A stretch of 64,000 bases of DNA from Phenylobacterium deserti (lineage in GTDB: Bacteria; Pseudomonadota; Alphaproteobacteria; Caulobacterales; Caulobacteraceae), in assembly GCA_945883235.1 (NCBI GenBank), contig CAMCXF010000006.1, forward strand, positions 62,001 to 126,000, given 5' to 3'. The notes beneath the pieces were generated by a model. The model saw nothing but the letters and a program-made list of their open reading frames with translations, made no database searches and had not been told where the DNA came from. The position numbers were made by a program, and so were the translations under genes. Shown here in pieces: positions 18,735-28,213 of this stretch (positions within the stretch are counted from its first letter, which is position 1; each line of letters opens with the position of its first letter).

Positions 18735-19952
18735 GTGACGACAACCAGGACACTGGCCGAGAAACCGACCGGGCCGCTGGCCGGAATCCGCATCCTGGAC
18801 CTGACCAGCGTGGTCAACGGCGCCTATGGCACTCAGATCCTGGCCGACCAGGGCGCCGACGTAATCAAGGTCGAGGACCCGGGGTCCGGACGCGGCGATG
18901 GCGGCGACATCATGCGTTGGGCCGGCCACCTGCCCGAGGGTGCGCCGCGCGGGATGGGGCCGATCTTCCTGACCATCAACCGCAACAAACGCTCGATCCT
19001 GCTCAACATGAAGTCCGAGCCGGGCAAGAAGGCACTGGCCAAGCTGATCAAGAGTTGCGACGTGCTGGCCACCTCGGTGCGCTACGACGGCATGACCCGG
19101 CTAGGCCTCAGCTATGAGGACGTGGCCGCCATCAAGCACGACATCATATATGTCCACGCTGCCGGCTATGGCTCGGACGGCCCCTATGCGGGCGAGCCGG
19201 CCTACGACGACCTGATCCAGTCGGCCTCAGGCATGGCCGATATCCTTCCGCGAACGGATGGCAACCCGGTCCCTCGCATCCTGCCCACCCTGGTGGCCGA
19301 CAAGGTGTCAGGCCTGTTCTTCTCCCAGGCGGTGACCGCCGCCCTGCTGCACAAGGCCCGCACGGGCGAGGGCCAGTTCGTCGAGGTTCCAATGCTGGAA
19401 TGCGTCACCAGCTTCCTGCTGGTCGAGCACCTCTATGATCACACCTTCCAGCCCCCCACCGGCCAGTGGGGCTATCAGCGGGTGATCAATCCCAACCGCA
19501 AACCGTTCGCCACGAAGGACGGCTACATCGGCCTGCTGCCCTATACCGACAAGCAATGGGACCAGTTCTTCGATGCCGCAGGCGTTGGCGAGGCCGTCAA
19601 GACCGACCCCCGCTTCGCCGACTACGCCACGCGCGCCAAACATACCGTCGAGCTCTATGGCCTGATCGAACAGGCAGCGGCCACCAAGACCACCCAGGAG
19701 TGGCTGGATATCCTGAAACCCCTGTCGATCCCGGTGGTGAAGACCAACAGCCTGGACGATCTGGACTACGACCCGCACCTGAACGCCGTGGGCTTCTTCC
19801 AGACCTATGAGCACCCGGAGGTCGGTGCCTATCGCCTGATCAAGCCGCCCGTGACATTCTCGAAGTCTCCCAGCAACATCCGCCGCCACCCGCCGATGCT
19901 GGGCGAACACACCGCCGAGGTGCTGGCCGAGGTGGGCGGGGACGAGGCCTAG
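18735..19952 (+). CDS. Class III CoA-transferase (CaiB/BaiF family)
   Basis: A 405-residue family III CoA-transferase, moving CoA between carboxylic acids through an aspartyl-CoA intermediate. I choose the GTG at 18735 because AGGGGAGG lies six bases upstream. Features are the N-terminal GIRILDLTSVVNGAYGTQ, the GADVIKVEDP nucleotide-fold motif, and the catalytic region GEPAYDDLIQSASGMADI (Asp158 or 159). It is transcribed away from the acyl-CoA dehydrogenase operon across a 75-base intergenic region, suggesting a shared role in activating and degrading one acid, whose identity is unknown. Confidence 0.9.
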   Translation: MTTTRTLAEKPTGPLAGIRILDLTSVVNGAYGTQILADQGADVIKVEDPGSGRGDGGDIMRWAGHLPEGAPRGMGPIFLTINRNKRSILLNMKSEPGKKALAKLIKSCDVLATSVRYDGMTRLGLSYEDVAAIKHDIIYVHAAGYGSDGPYAGEPAYDDLIQSASGMADILPRTDGNPVPRILPTLVADKVSGLFFSQAVTAALLHKARTGEGQFVEVPMLECVTSFLLVEHLYDHTFQPPTGQWGYQRVINPNRKPFATKDGYIGLLPYTDKQWDQFFDAAGVGEAVKTDPRFADYATRAKHTVELYGLIEQAAATKTTQEWLDILKPLSIPVVKTNSLDDLDYDPHLNAVGFFQTYEHPEVGAYRLIKPPVTFSKSPSNIRRHPPMLGEHTAEVLAEVGGDEA

Positions 19953-19960
19953 GTGGTCCT

Positions 19961-20512
19961 GTGCGCGTCGTCGTCATCGGCAGTTCCGGCTCCGGAAAGT
20001 CCACGTTCGGCCATCGGCTGAGCGGGGCGTGCGATCTGGCGCGGGTCGAGCTGGATGCTCTCAACTGGGCACCGGGTTGGGTTGATCGCTCCAAGACGGA
20101 CCTCGAAGACTTCGTGCGCCGGGTCGATGCCGCCATCACGGGCGACCGCTGGGTGACCGATGGCAACTATCGCGAAGCCGTGACACGCATCCTGCCTCGC
20201 GCCACCCACCTGATCTGGCTGGACTATTCCAGGGCCGTGGTGATGCGCCGGGTGATCTGGCGCAGCTTCGTGCGGGCGGCCGGCCAGCAGGAGCTGTGGC
20301 CGGGCACGGGTAACCGCGAGGACTTTCGTCGCTGGCTGAGCAAGGAGCACCCGATCCGCTGGGCGTGGGACACCTACAACCGTCGCCGAATGCAGTATGA
20401 AATCCTGTTCGCCGAGCCCCGGCTCGCCGCCGTCTCGAAGCACCGCCTGGGCCACCCCCGCGAGGCGGAACCCCTGATCGCCCGATTGGCGGCTGAATCG
20501 CTCCTGGGCTGA
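19961..20512 (+). CDS. Small P-loop ATPase (FlaR/adenylate kinase-like)
   Basis: A 183-residue P-loop protein of the group annotated as DNA topology modulation protein FlaR or AAA-type small kinases. The Walker A loop is GSSGSGKST at residues 7-15, followed by an LDALNWAPGW stretch, a THLIWLDYSRAVVMRR segment in the Walker B position, and a conserved tyrosine/arginine-rich helix (AWDTYNRRRMQYE). The start is the GTG at 19961, nine bases after the CoA-transferase stop. The substrate is not known; the FlaR label describes family resemblance only. Confidence 0.75.
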   Translation: MRVVVIGSSGSGKSTFGHRLSGACDLARVELDALNWAPGWVDRSKTDLEDFVRRVDAAITGDRWVTDGNYREAVTRILPRATHLIWLDYSRAVVMRRVIWRSFVRAAGQQELWPGTGNREDFRRWLSKEHPIRWAWDTYNRRRMQYEILFAEPRLAAVSKHRLGHPREAEPLIARLAAESLLG

Positions 20513-20648
20513 ACCCGTCTGCGTGGCCGGGGTCACACCGGCAGAGATTTGGCAACACCTTGACGCTAGGAACGGCCCCGAGGGGTTGACTTGCCGCCCC
20601 CCGGCTTGAAGAAACCGCGCCACAGCTTGTCCCCAAGGAGCCCGCCTC

Positions 20649-21659
20649 ATGACCGTTCGCGTCGCCATCAATGGATTTGGCCGCATCGGCCGTCTGGTCC
20701 TGCGTTCGATCGTGGAACATGGCCGCACTGACATCCAGGTTGTGGCGATCAACGATCTGGGTCCCGTCGAGACCAACGCCCACCTGCTGCGCTACGACAG
20801 CGTCCATGGCCGGTTCCCCGGCACTGTCACCGTCGACGGCGACACCATTGATGTGGGCTACGGCCCGATCAAGGTGACGGCGATCCGCGATCCGAAGGAT
20901 CTGCCGCACAAGGCGCTGAACGTCGACATCGCCCTCGAGTGCACCGGCCTGTTCACCGCTCGCGACAAGGCCGCGGCACATCTGGAAGCCGGCGCCAAGC
21001 GGGTGATCATCTCGGCCCCCGGCGATGGCGTCGACAAGACCATCGTCTTTGGCGTCAACCACGACACCCTGACCGCCGCCGACACGGTGATCTCCAACGC
21101 CTCCTGCACCACCAACTGCCTGGCCCCGGTTGCCAAGGTGCTGCAGGACCTGTGCGGCATCGAGCGCGGCTACATGACCACCATCCATTCCTACACCGGC
21201 GACCAGCCGACGCTGGATACGATGCACAAGGATCTCTACCGTGGTCGCGCGGCAGCCATGTCGATGATCCCCACGTCGACCGGTGCCGCCAAGGCTCTGG
21301 GCCTGGTGATCCCGGCGCTGGCCGGCAAGCTGGACGGTTCATCCATCCGCGTGCCGACCCCCAACGTCTCGGTGGTGGACCTGACTTTCGTGCCGGGCCG
21401 CAAGGTGACCGCCAAGGAGATCAACGACGCCATGAGCGCGGCGGCGGCCTCGGGTCCGCTGAAGGGCGTGCTGGCCGTGACCAATGACCCGCTGGTGTCC
21501 ATCGACCTGAACCACGACGCAGCCTCTTCGACGGTGGCCCTGCCCCAGACCCAGGTGATCGACGGTGGCCTCGGCCGGGTGCTCAGCTGGTATGACAACG
21601 AATGGGGCTTCTCGACGCGCATGGCGGATACCGCGCTGGCAGTGGCGAAGTTGATCTAG
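20649..21659 (+). CDS. gap: Glyceraldehyde-3-phosphate dehydrogenase
   Basis: Glycolytic NAD-dependent enzyme of 336 residues. The Rossmann start [16 protein letters not shown] is intact and the catalytic cysteine sits in [12 protein letters not shown] (C153), with the phosphate-binding TGAAKALG following. It heads a cluster gap, pgk, fba on the plus strand. A 198-base gap holding a palindromic element separates it from pgk, whereas pgk and fba are only 17 bases apart, so gap may be transcribed or processed separately. Confidence 0.97.
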   Translation: MTVRVAINGFGRIGRLVLRSIVEHGRTDIQVVAINDLGPVETNAHLLRYDSVHGRFPGTVTVDGDTIDVGYGPIKVTAIRDPKDLPHKALNVDIALECTGLFTARDKAAAHLEAGAKRVIISAPGDGVDKTIVFGVNHDTLTAADTVISNASCTTNCLAPVAKVLQDLCGIERGYMTTIHSYTGDQPTLDTMHKDLYRGRAAAMSMIPTSTGAAKALGLVIPALAGKLDGSSIRVPTPNVSVVDLTFVPGRKVTAKEINDAMSAAAASGPLKGVLAVTNDPLVSIDLNHDAASSTVALPQTQVIDGGLGRVLSWYDNEWGFSTRMADTALAVAKLI

Positions 21660-21670
21660 AGATGGGCTTT

Positions 21671-21840
21671 ACCTCCCCCGCGTAGCGGCGGGAGGGGGAC
21701 CGCGCCCCGAAGAGGGCGGGGTGGAGGGGGCAGGCGGTATGCACTGCCGGCGGCTCGCCCCTCCCACCAACCGCTCTACGGCCCGCAGGCGGGCCTCGGC
21801 GGCCGGTCCCCCCTCCCCGCTTTGCGGGGCGGGTGAGAGG
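21671..21840. repeat. Palindromic intergenic element between gap and pgk
   Basis: About 170 bases of very GC-rich, non-coding DNA with nested inverted repeats. The left end is a stem CCTCCCCCGC with GCGGGAGGGGG; the right end is a second hairpin, CCCCGC-TTT-GCGGGG (21815-21829). The two ends are also imperfectly complementary to each other (around 21685-21706 against 21801-21820), so the whole element can fold as a long cruciform. Related short CCTCCCC/GGGGAGG hairpins occur at about 24164-24182 and 29940-29965, and a larger one near 61922-62054. This suggests a family of dispersed intergenic repeats. Confidence 0.6.
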
Positions 21841-21857
21841 AATAGAGTGGAATAGAA

Positions 21858-23048
21858 ATGACCTTCAAATCCCTCGACGACGCAGATCTCTCCGGCAAAC
21901 GCGCCTTGGTGCGAGTGGACTTCAACGTCCCGATGGAAGACGGTAAAGTTTCCGACGACACCCGTCTGCGCGCTGCGAAGCCCACGGTCGACAAGCTGCG
22001 GGCGGGCGGTGCCAAGGTGATCCTGCTGGCCCACTTCGACCGGCCCAAGGGCAAGGTCGTGCCATCCATGAGTCTTGGGCCTATCGTGGCACCGCTGGCC
22101 AAGGTGCTGGGCGTGCCCGTGGCCTTCGCCGACAACTGCATCGGCCAGCGTGCCCGCGAGGCCGTGAGCGCCATGCAGCCCGGCGAGGTACTGCTGCTCG
22201 AAAACGTCCGCTTCCACGCGGGCGAAGAAGCCAATGACCGTGAGTTCGCCGATGCGCTGGCCGCCAACGGCGACCTCTACGTGAACGACGCCTTTTCGGC
22301 CGCGCACCGCGCGCATGCCTCCACCGAGGCCCTCGCCAAACGGTTGCCTGCCTACGCCGGCGAACAGATGCGGCTGGAACTGAACGCCCTGGACGCGGCT
22401 CTGGGGCGCCCCGAGCGACCGGTGCTGGGGATCGTGGGCGGCTCCAAGGTCTCCACCAAACTGGACCTGCTGCGCAATCTGGTGACCAAGCTGGACAAGC
22501 TGGCCATCGGCGGCGGCATGGCCAACACCTTCCTCTACGCCCAGGGCCATGACGTCGGCGCTTCATATTGCGAGAAGGACCTGGCCGACACCGCCCGCGA
22601 CATCATCCGCCTGGCCGGCCAGAACAACTGCAAGCTCTTCCTGCCCATCGACATCGTCGTGGCCGAAAGACTCGCCCCCGGCGCGCCCGCCCGCGTCCGC
22701 GACATCGGCCACGTGGACGACGAGGAACGCATCCTCGACGCCGGTCCGGAAACGGTCGAGCGACTGTGCCGCGCCATGAGCAATTCGAAGACCCTGATCT
22801 GGAACGGCCCACTGGGCGTGTTCGAGATGCCGCCCTTCGACAAAGGCACCATGGCAGCCGCTCGCCATGCCGCCGCTCTGGCCAAGGCTGGAAAGCTGGT
22901 GGCGGTGGCCGGCGGCGGTGATACCGTTGCGGCATTGAACGCGGCCGGCGTCTCAGACGACTTCACCTTCGTATCTACGGCGGGCGGCGCGTTTCTTGAA
23001 TGGATGGAAGGCAAGGTGCTGCCCGGCGTGGCCGCATTGAACCAATAG
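21858..23048 (+). CDS. pgk: Phosphoglycerate kinase
   Basis: Transfers the acyl phosphate of 1,3-bisphosphoglycerate to ADP. It has 396 residues with the substrate motif RALVRVDFNVPME near the N-terminus, LLLENVRFHAGEEAND, GGSKVSTKLDLL and the nucleotide-binding GGGDTVAALNAAG near the C-terminus. Its start follows the palindromic element by 17 bases, so its translation or message stability may depend on that structure. fba follows after 17 bases. Confidence 0.97.
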   Translation: MTFKSLDDADLSGKRALVRVDFNVPMEDGKVSDDTRLRAAKPTVDKLRAGGAKVILLAHFDRPKGKVVPSMSLGPIVAPLAKVLGVPVAFADNCIGQRAREAVSAMQPGEVLLLENVRFHAGEEANDREFADALAANGDLYVNDAFSAAHRAHASTEALAKRLPAYAGEQMRLELNALDAALGRPERPVLGIVGGSKVSTKLDLLRNLVTKLDKLAIGGGMANTFLYAQGHDVGASYCEKDLADTARDIIRLAGQNNCKLFLPIDIVVAERLAPGAPARVRDIGHVDDEERILDAGPETVERLCRAMSNSKTLIWNGPLGVFEMPPFDKGTMAAARHAAALAKAGKLVAVAGGGDTVAALNAAGVSDDFTFVSTAGGAFLEWMEGKVLPGVAALNQ

Positions 23049-23065
23049 GACACAGGTAAGGGGCC

Positions 23066-24151
23066 ATGGCTCGTATCACTCTGCGACAGCTTCTCGATCA
23101 CGCCGCCGAGCACGGCTATGGCGTGCCGGCGTTCAACATCAACAACATGGAACAGGCGCTGGCGATCATGGAGGCCGCCGAGGCCACCGACAGCCCGGTG
23201 ATCATGCAGGCCAGCAGGGGTGCCCGCTCCTACGCCAACGACATTGTGCTGAAGCATCTGATCGATGCCATGGCGGAACTGTACCCGCACATCCCGATCT
23301 GCATGCATCAGGACCACGGCAACAACGAAGCCACCTGCGCCACCGCGATACAGTACGGATTCACCAGCGTGATGATGGACGGCTCTCTGATGGGCGACGG
23401 CAAGACGCCCGCCGACTACGACTACAACGTCAAGGTCACGCGCAATGTCGTGGACATGGCCCACTGGGTCGGCGCCTCGGTGGAAGGCGAGCTTGGGGTA
23501 CTGGGCAGTCTAGAGACCGGCATGGGCGAAAAGGAAGACGGCCACGGCTTCGAGGGCAAGCTCGATCATAGCCAGCTCCTGACCGATCCCGACCAGGCCG
23601 TGGACTTCGTGAAGGCCACCCAGGTCGACGCGCTGGCCATCGCCATGGGCACCAGCCACGGCGCCTACAAGTTCACCCGCAAGCCCGACGGCGACGTTCT
23701 GGCCATGAACGTGATCGAGGAAATTCATCGCCGCCTGCCCAACACCCACCTCGTGATGCACGGATCGTCTTCGGTGCCGCAGGATCTCCAGGACCTGATC
23801 AACAAGTATGGCGGCGAGATGCCCCAGACCTGGGGTGTGCCGGTGGAAGAGATCCAGCGCGGCATCAAGCACGGCGTGCGCAAGATCAACATCGACACCG
23901 ACAACCGCATGGCCATCACGGCGGCGATCCGGAAGGTGTTTGCCGAAAAGCCCGGCGAGTTCGACCCGCGCAGTTATCTGAAGCCCGCCAAGGAAGCCAT
24001 GCGGAAGGTCTGCATCCAGCGCTTCGAGGAATTTGGAACCGCCGGTCACGCCGCAAAGATCACGCCGATCCCGCTGTCGGCCATGGCCAAACGCTATGCC
24101 GGTGGTGAACTGGCGCCGAAGATCGGGATTACGCGGGCGGCGGCGGAGTAG
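23066..24151 (+). CDS. fba: Class II fructose-bisphosphate aldolase (type IIB)
   Basis: A zinc-dependent aldolase of 361 residues of the Calvin-cycle/CbbA-like IIB subtype. The class II zinc and substrate motifs are visible: [23 protein letters not shown] with the metal histidine, the catalytic-loop region [16 protein letters not shown] and the late phosphate-binding [10 protein letters not shown]. With a complete Entner-Doudoroff set but no phosphofructokinase in view, it probably serves gluconeogenesis and the pentose cycle as well as glycolysis. It is the last gene of the gap-pgk-fba cluster. Confidence 0.95.
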   Translation: MARITLRQLLDHAAEHGYGVPAFNINNMEQALAIMEAAEATDSPVIMQASRGARSYANDIVLKHLIDAMAELYPHIPICMHQDHGNNEATCATAIQYGFTSVMMDGSLMGDGKTPADYDYNVKVTRNVVDMAHWVGASVEGELGVLGSLETGMGEKEDGHGFEGKLDHSQLLTDPDQAVDFVKATQVDALAIAMGTSHGAYKFTRKPDGDVLAMNVIEEIHRRLPNTHLVMHGSSSVPQDLQDLINKYGGEMPQTWGVPVEEIQRGIKHGVRKINIDTDNRMAITAAIRKVFAEKPGEFDPRSYLKPAKEAMRKVCIQRFEEFGTAGHAAKITPIPLSAMAKRYAGGELAPKIGITRAAAE

Positions 24152-24163
24152 CGAGGCTTCTCT

Positions 24164-24182
24164 CCTCCCCTTCATGGGGAGG
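24164..24182. repeat. Short CCTCCCC hairpin after fba
   Basis: CCTCCCC (24164-24170), a five-base loop, then GGGGAGG (24176-24182), lying between the convergent fba and iorB genes. It is followed on the plus strand by AAAAA and lacks a T-run on either strand's downstream side, so it is not a standard intrinsic terminator. It matches the arms of the larger intergenic elements in this window. Confidence 0.5.
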
Positions 24183-24195
24183 AAAAACGACCCAC

Positions 24196-26379
24196 CTACG
24201 CCTTCACAAACGGCTGGCTCAGGGTCGGCTTGCCGGTGAGCGCCAGGATCGCGTTCGCCACTGCCGGCCCGATGACCGGCGTCCCGGGCTCACCGACACC
24301 CGTCGGCGGATTTGTCGACGGCAGGATGTGGGTCTCGACCGTCGGCGCCTCGGAATTGCGCAACACGCGATAGGTGTCGAAGTTGCCCTGGTCGACCACG
24401 CCGTCGGTCAAGGTGATCGCGCCATACATAGCCGCCGACAGGCCGTAGCAGGTTCCGCCTTCCATCTGGGCGGCGATCTGGTCCGGCGAGATGGCGGTGC
24501 CGCAATCGATGGCGGTAACCACACGCCCGACCTTGGGCTGGCCGTTCTCCATTTTCACCTCGGCGACCTGGGCGACCACGGAGCCAAAGCTCTCATGCAC
24601 CGCGACGCCGCGCGTCCAGCCGGCCTGGGCGGGCGAGGCCCAACCTGCCTTTTCCGCCGCCAGATCCAGCACGGCTATGTGGCGCTTGGCTCCCGCCTTT
24701 TGATAGAGCGCACGACGATAGGCCACCGGGTCCTTGCCCGCCCGCTTGGCCAGCTGGTCGATGGTGTGCTCCATCACATAGGCGGTGTGGGTCGCCCCCA
24801 CAGACCGCCACCAAAGCACCGGCACCCCGGTGTCGGCGATCAGAAGCTGGGCGTCCACGACGGGTGTAGCCTTGAGGTAAGGCGAGCCCTTGGTCCCCTC
24901 GATGGCGCTGTCGTCCAGCTTGGGCGTTCCCGCGGGCGAGCCCTTCATGATCGACTGCGAAACGATGCGGTGGCGCCAGGTGGCGGGGTAGCCTTCCGCG
25001 TCGGTGGTCACCCGCACCGTGTGATGGACCATGGGCCGGAAATAGCCCGCGCGCATGTCGTCTTCGCGCGTCCAGACCAGCTTCACAGGGCGGCCCCCGC
25101 CGACCTTCTTGGCGATATGGACGCACTCGGAAACATAGTCGGAGGCGAAGTTGGCGCGGCGCCCGAACGAACCCCCTGCGAACAGGGTCTCGATCTCCAC
25201 CGACCCCGGCAGGACGGTGGCGATCTTGGCCGTATTGATCTGATCCAGGGTCGGGAACTGCGAACCGAACACCAGCCGGGGCGGACCCTTGCCCACCATG
25301 GCCACGCAGTTCATCGGCTCCATGGTGGCGTGCGCCAGGTAAGGGAAGTCGTAGGCGATATCGAGCGCGCCGGAACCGGCCGCAGCCTTGGCGGCATCGC
25401 CCTTGGATTCAAAGGCTGCCCAGCCGTTCTTCTCCGGTGCCGGGGTCTTGCCGGACGCCAGGTTCTTGAAGGCGGTGAGCATCTGGGCCGAGCTGCGTTT
25501 TTCGGCCTTGGTTTCGTCCCACTCGACCTTGAGGGCGTCACGGCCCTGTTTGGCGGCCCAGGTGCTTTGCGCCACCACGGCGACGCCGGTGGGGATCTTG
25601 TGAACGGCGACGACGCCCGGGACCTTTCGCGCGGCCGCGTCATCGAAGGACTTAACGGTGGCCCCGAACCGTGGCGCATGGGCGACCATGGCTGTCAGCA
25701 TCTCGGGCAGGACCACATCCTGGGTGTAGAGCGCGGTCCCGTTCGACTTGACGGCCGAATCCTTTCGCCGCACCAGGTCTGTGCCGACCAGGGCGAAGGT
25801 CTTGGGGTCCTTCAGTTTGGGCGCTTGCGGCGGCGTGATCTTGGCGGCCTCCGCCACCAGCGGCCCGAACCCCGATTGCTTGCCGGACGCATGGCTGACG
25901 ATGCCGTTGGACACCATGATCTCGGCGGCAGGGACACCCCAGGTCTTGGCCGCAGCCTCGACCAGCATGGCGCGTGCCGCCGCGCCGGCATTGCGCAACA
26001 GCGTCCAGGAACTGTTGATTGCCGAGGAGCCGCCGGTGCCCTGCATCCCGAACATCATGGGGGTGCCGTAGAGCTTGGCGTTGGCAGGCGCCTGTTCCAC
26101 CACCACCTTGCTCCAGTCGGCGTCCAGCTCCTCGGCGACGATGGCGGCCAGGCCGGCGTGATTGCCTTGGCCGAACTCGATGTGTTTCGACACCACCGTG
26201 ACGGTCCCGTCCGCCGCCAGCTTCAGGAACGGCCCAAACGCGCCCGGCTTGAACTTCGACCCGGCTGACAGCGCGTCAGGAATCGAGCAGCCGACCAGCA
26301 GAGCGCCGCCCACGACGGTGGCGCCGACCAGCAGGCTGCGGCGGGTAGGGGCTGATAGACTATCCAGGGGCTTGTTCAT
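24196..26379 (-). CDS. iorB: Molybdenum hydroxylase large subunit (IorB family)
   Basis: The molybdopterin-binding subunit of an isoquinoline 1-oxidoreductase-like enzyme, 727 residues. I start at the ATG at 26379 with AGGAGC upstream; the open frame before it overlaps iorA. The N-terminus carries a twin-arginine export signal (TRRSLLVGATVVGGALLVG) followed by a Cys, so it is probably exported folded and possibly lipid-anchored. Later features are GNHAGLAAIVAEELDADWS, GGSFGRRANF and the active-site Glu region GVGEPGTPVIGPAV. It hydroxylates an N-heterocycle or aldehyde; the substrate is unknown. Confidence 0.88.
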   Translation of the reverse strand: MNKPLDSLSAPTRRSLLVGATVVGGALLVGCSIPDALSAGSKFKPGAFGPFLKLAADGTVTVVSKHIEFGQGNHAGLAAIVAEELDADWSKVVVEQAPANAKLYGTPMMFGMQGTGGSSAINSSWTLLRNAGAAARAMLVEAAAKTWGVPAAEIMVSNGIVSHASGKQSGFGPLVAEAAKITPPQAPKLKDPKTFALVGTDLVRRKDSAVKSNGTALYTQDVVLPEMLTAMVAHAPRFGATVKSFDDAAARKVPGVVAVHKIPTGVAVVAQSTWAAKQGRDALKVEWDETKAEKRSSAQMLTAFKNLASGKTPAPEKNGWAAFESKGDAAKAAAGSGALDIAYDFPYLAHATMEPMNCVAMVGKGPPRLVFGSQFPTLDQINTAKIATVLPGSVEIETLFAGGSFGRRANFASDYVSECVHIAKKVGGGRPVKLVWTREDDMRAGYFRPMVHHTVRVTTDAEGYPATWRHRIVSQSIMKGSPAGTPKLDDSAIEGTKGSPYLKATPVVDAQLLIADTGVPVLWWRSVGATHTAYVMEHTIDQLAKRAGKDPVAYRRALYQKAGAKRHIAVLDLAAEKAGWASPAQAGWTRGVAVHESFGSVVAQVAEVKMENGQPKVGRVVTAIDCGTAISPDQIAAQMEGGTCYGLSAAMYGAITLTDGVVDQGNFDTYRVLRNSEAPTVETHILPSTNPPTGVGEPGTPVIGPAVANAILALTGKPTLSQPFVKA

Positions 26380-26390
26380 GGCGCTTGCTC

Positions 26391-26861
26391 CTAGACCTTG
26401 GCCGACGTCGCGACAGGCGCGGCGGCGGCGTCCTTGATGGCGGCGCGGATCCGCTGGTAGGCCCCGCAGCGACAGATGTTGCCGTCCATGGCCGCCGTGA
26501 TCGCCGCGTCGTCCGGCTTGGCGTTCTGCGCGAGCAGCGCCACGGCGCTCATGATCTGGCCCGACTGACAGTAGCCACACTGCGGCACGTCCAGTTTGAC
26601 CCAGGCTTCTTGCAACGGGTGGGTCCCGGCCAGGCCCTCGATGGTCGTAACCTTGGCGGCGCCGACCGCAGAGACGGGCATCTGGCAGGACCGCATGGCC
26701 TGGCCGTCGATCAGCACCGTGCAGGCACCGCACTGCGCGATGCCGCAGCCGTACTTCGTGCCAGTCATGCCCAGTTCATCCCGGAGCACCCATAGCAGGG
26801 GCGTGTCCGGCGCAGCATTGACCTTCAAGGCCCGTCCGTTCACATCCACTGTAGTCGCCAT
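26391..26861 (-). CDS. iorA: 2Fe-2S subunit of molybdenum hydroxylase (IorA family)
   Basis: The small iron-sulfur subunit, 156 residues, with two 2Fe-2S clusters: a plant-type set [16 protein letters not shown] and a second set [10 protein letters not shown] and CRCGAYQRI. The ATG at 26861 ([14 protein letters not shown]) follows GGAGAC at good spacing and suits the family length. It lies 11 bases upstream of iorB on the same strand. Electrons from the molybdenum site pass through it, probably to the cytochrome c gene transcribed the other way. Confidence 0.93.
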   Translation of the reverse strand: MATTVDVNGRALKVNAAPDTPLLWVLRDELGMTGTKYGCGIAQCGACTVLIDGQAMRSCQMPVSAVGAAKVTTIEGLAGTHPLQEAWVKLDVPQCGYCQSGQIMSAVALLAQNAKPDDAAITAAMDGNICRCGAYQRIRAAIKDAAAAPVATSAKV

Positions 26862-26991
26862 GGGGTGTCTCCGACTGTCCGATTTGGCGGCGATCCTTAC
26901 GTCGTTTAGACATTCACGCAAATCGAACCTTGGTTGATCTGCCCCCTTTAAGTTAGTTCGTACCGAGCCTTCGAAATGCTCAGGAGAGCCT

Positions 26992-27330
26992 ATGTTCCGC
27001 ATTGCTACCCTCGCCGCCGCTTTTTCCCTGGCCGCGGTGCCCGCGCTCGCCGCTGATGGTGCGCAACTTTTCAACATGCAGTGCAAGATGTGCCACGGCG
27101 GTTCGGTGATGGGCCCGAGCCTCACCGGCGTCGCTGGTGGGAAGATCGGCGCGAGCGCCTTCGCCTATTCAGCTGCGCTCAAGGCCAAGGAGGGCACCTG
27201 GACGGACGCCAACCTCGATGCCTACCTCAAACAGCCTTCGGCCTTCGCACCCGGCACAAAGATGCTGATCAATGTACCAAACGATGAGAACCGGGCTGCG
27301 ATCGTCAGCTATCTGAAGACCCTCAAATAG
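26992..27330 (+). CDS. Small exported class I cytochrome c
   Basis: A 112-residue periplasmic cytochrome. A Sec signal ends in PALA before ADGAQLF. Haem attaches at CKMCH (about residues 31-35), and the distal methionine lies in PGTKMLINV near the C-terminus, as in c-type mono-haem proteins. It is divergent from iorA with a 130-base gap and may be the electron acceptor for that exported hydroxylase, because many IorAB-type enzymes use cytochrome c. The following gene starts four bases after its stop. Confidence 0.9.
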   Translation: MFRIATLAAAFSLAAVPALAADGAQLFNMQCKMCHGGSVMGPSLTGVAGGKIGASAFAYSAALKAKEGTWTDANLDAYLKQPSAFAPGTKMLINVPNDENRAAIVSYLKTLK

Positions 27331-27334
27331 CCCC

Positions 27335-28213
27335 GTGGACGCATTTCCCGCCTTCTTCCCGCTGGCAGGTCGCTCGGTGGCAATTGCGGGTGAGGGCAAA
27401 GGCGCAGACGCCAAGGCGCGACTGTTCCTGGGGTCGCCGGCTACGGTCGTGCGGCTGGACAACGCCGCCGCTCTAAACGCGAAATCCTACGAGGGCATGG
27501 CACTGGCCTTCATCGCCGGTGACGATGAGGTCTGGGCGCGTGAGGCGGCAGATGCGGCTCGCGCCGCCCATGTCCCCGTGAATGTCGTGGACCGGCCCAC
27601 CCTTTGCGACTTCACCACGCCCTCCATCATCGATCGCGGTGCGGTGGTCGCGGCCATCGGCACCGGCGGCGCCTCGCCCATGCTGGCCACCATGCTGCGG
27701 CAGGATATCGAGGCGCGGACGCCGGAGGGCATCGGCCGGGTCGCCGAACTGTTCCGCGCGTTGCAGGACGAGGTGCGCACAGCGTTTCCGGACGCCGGCG
27801 CGCGCCGGCGCTTTCTCAGGACCGCCCTGACCAGCCCGGCGGCAGAGGCGGCACTCGCGGGTGACACGGACGCAGCGCGATTAAGGCTGCGCGACTTGTT
27901 GGCCAGCGGTCAGGTCTCATCCGGGGCCGTCAACTATCTCGAGGCGGCAGGTCCCGCCGAACGCCTGACCTTGAAAGCCGTCCGCGCGCTGGCGGCGGCA
28001 GACACGCTCGTCTGCGACCCGGGCATCAACCCGGACATCCTGGCCCTGTCCCGCCGCGACGCCGAGCGGCTTGATCAGGCCACTGTCACGGAACTGGGCG
28101 ACATGGTGCGCGCTGGCCAACTGGTCGTCCGGTTGGTCGCAGGCGCGGACTGGCTCACCGAACAAGCCCAGCTCGACGCAATGGGCGTTCGTACCGAGCG
28201 GTTGGCCGCCTAA
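27335..28213 (+). CDS. cysG: Siroheme synthase, CysG-N domain with decayed methyltransferase
   Basis: Precorrin-2 dehydrogenase/sirohydrochlorin ferrochelatase, making siroheme for sulfite reductase. The NAD-binding N-terminus (FPAFFPLAGRSVAIAGEG) and the CysG dimerisation/chelatase part (to about residue 195) look complete. Residues about 196-292 resemble the first part of uroporphyrinogen-III methyltransferase (LTLKAVRALAAADT, ILALSRRDAERL), but the S-adenosylmethionine loop and the remaining ~140 residues are missing. So it is a truncated CobA fusion. The start is the GTG at 27335, four bases after the cytochrome gene. Its end overlaps the convergent MFS gene. Confidence 0.85.
   Translation: MDAFPAFFPLAGRSVAIAGEGKGADAKARLFLGSPATVVRLDNAAALNAKSYEGMALAFIAGDDEVWAREAADAARAAHVPVNVVDRPTLCDFTTPSIIDRGAVVAAIGTGGASPMLATMLRQDIEARTPEGIGRVAELFRALQDEVRTAFPDAGARRRFLRTALTSPAAEAALAGDTDAARLRLRDLLASGQVSSGAVNYLEAAGPAERLTLKAVRALAAADTLVCDPGINPDILALSRRDAERLDQATVTELGDMVRAGQLVVRLVAGADWLTEQAQLDAMGVRTERLAA

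Noticed and set aside
9049-24151. Complete Entner-Doudoroff pathway in the window
   Set aside because: KDPG aldolase (eda) and phosphofructokinase are not found, so the pathway is only partly encoded here.
24164-24182. Intrinsic terminator between fba and iorB
   Set aside because: The hairpin has A bases, not T bases, on the plus-strand downstream side, and on the minus strand the T-run precedes the stem, so it does not fit a standard terminator.
24328-26268. 646-codon open frame opposite iorB
   Set aside because: It is a shadow of iorB; the GC-skewed codon pattern explains its length.
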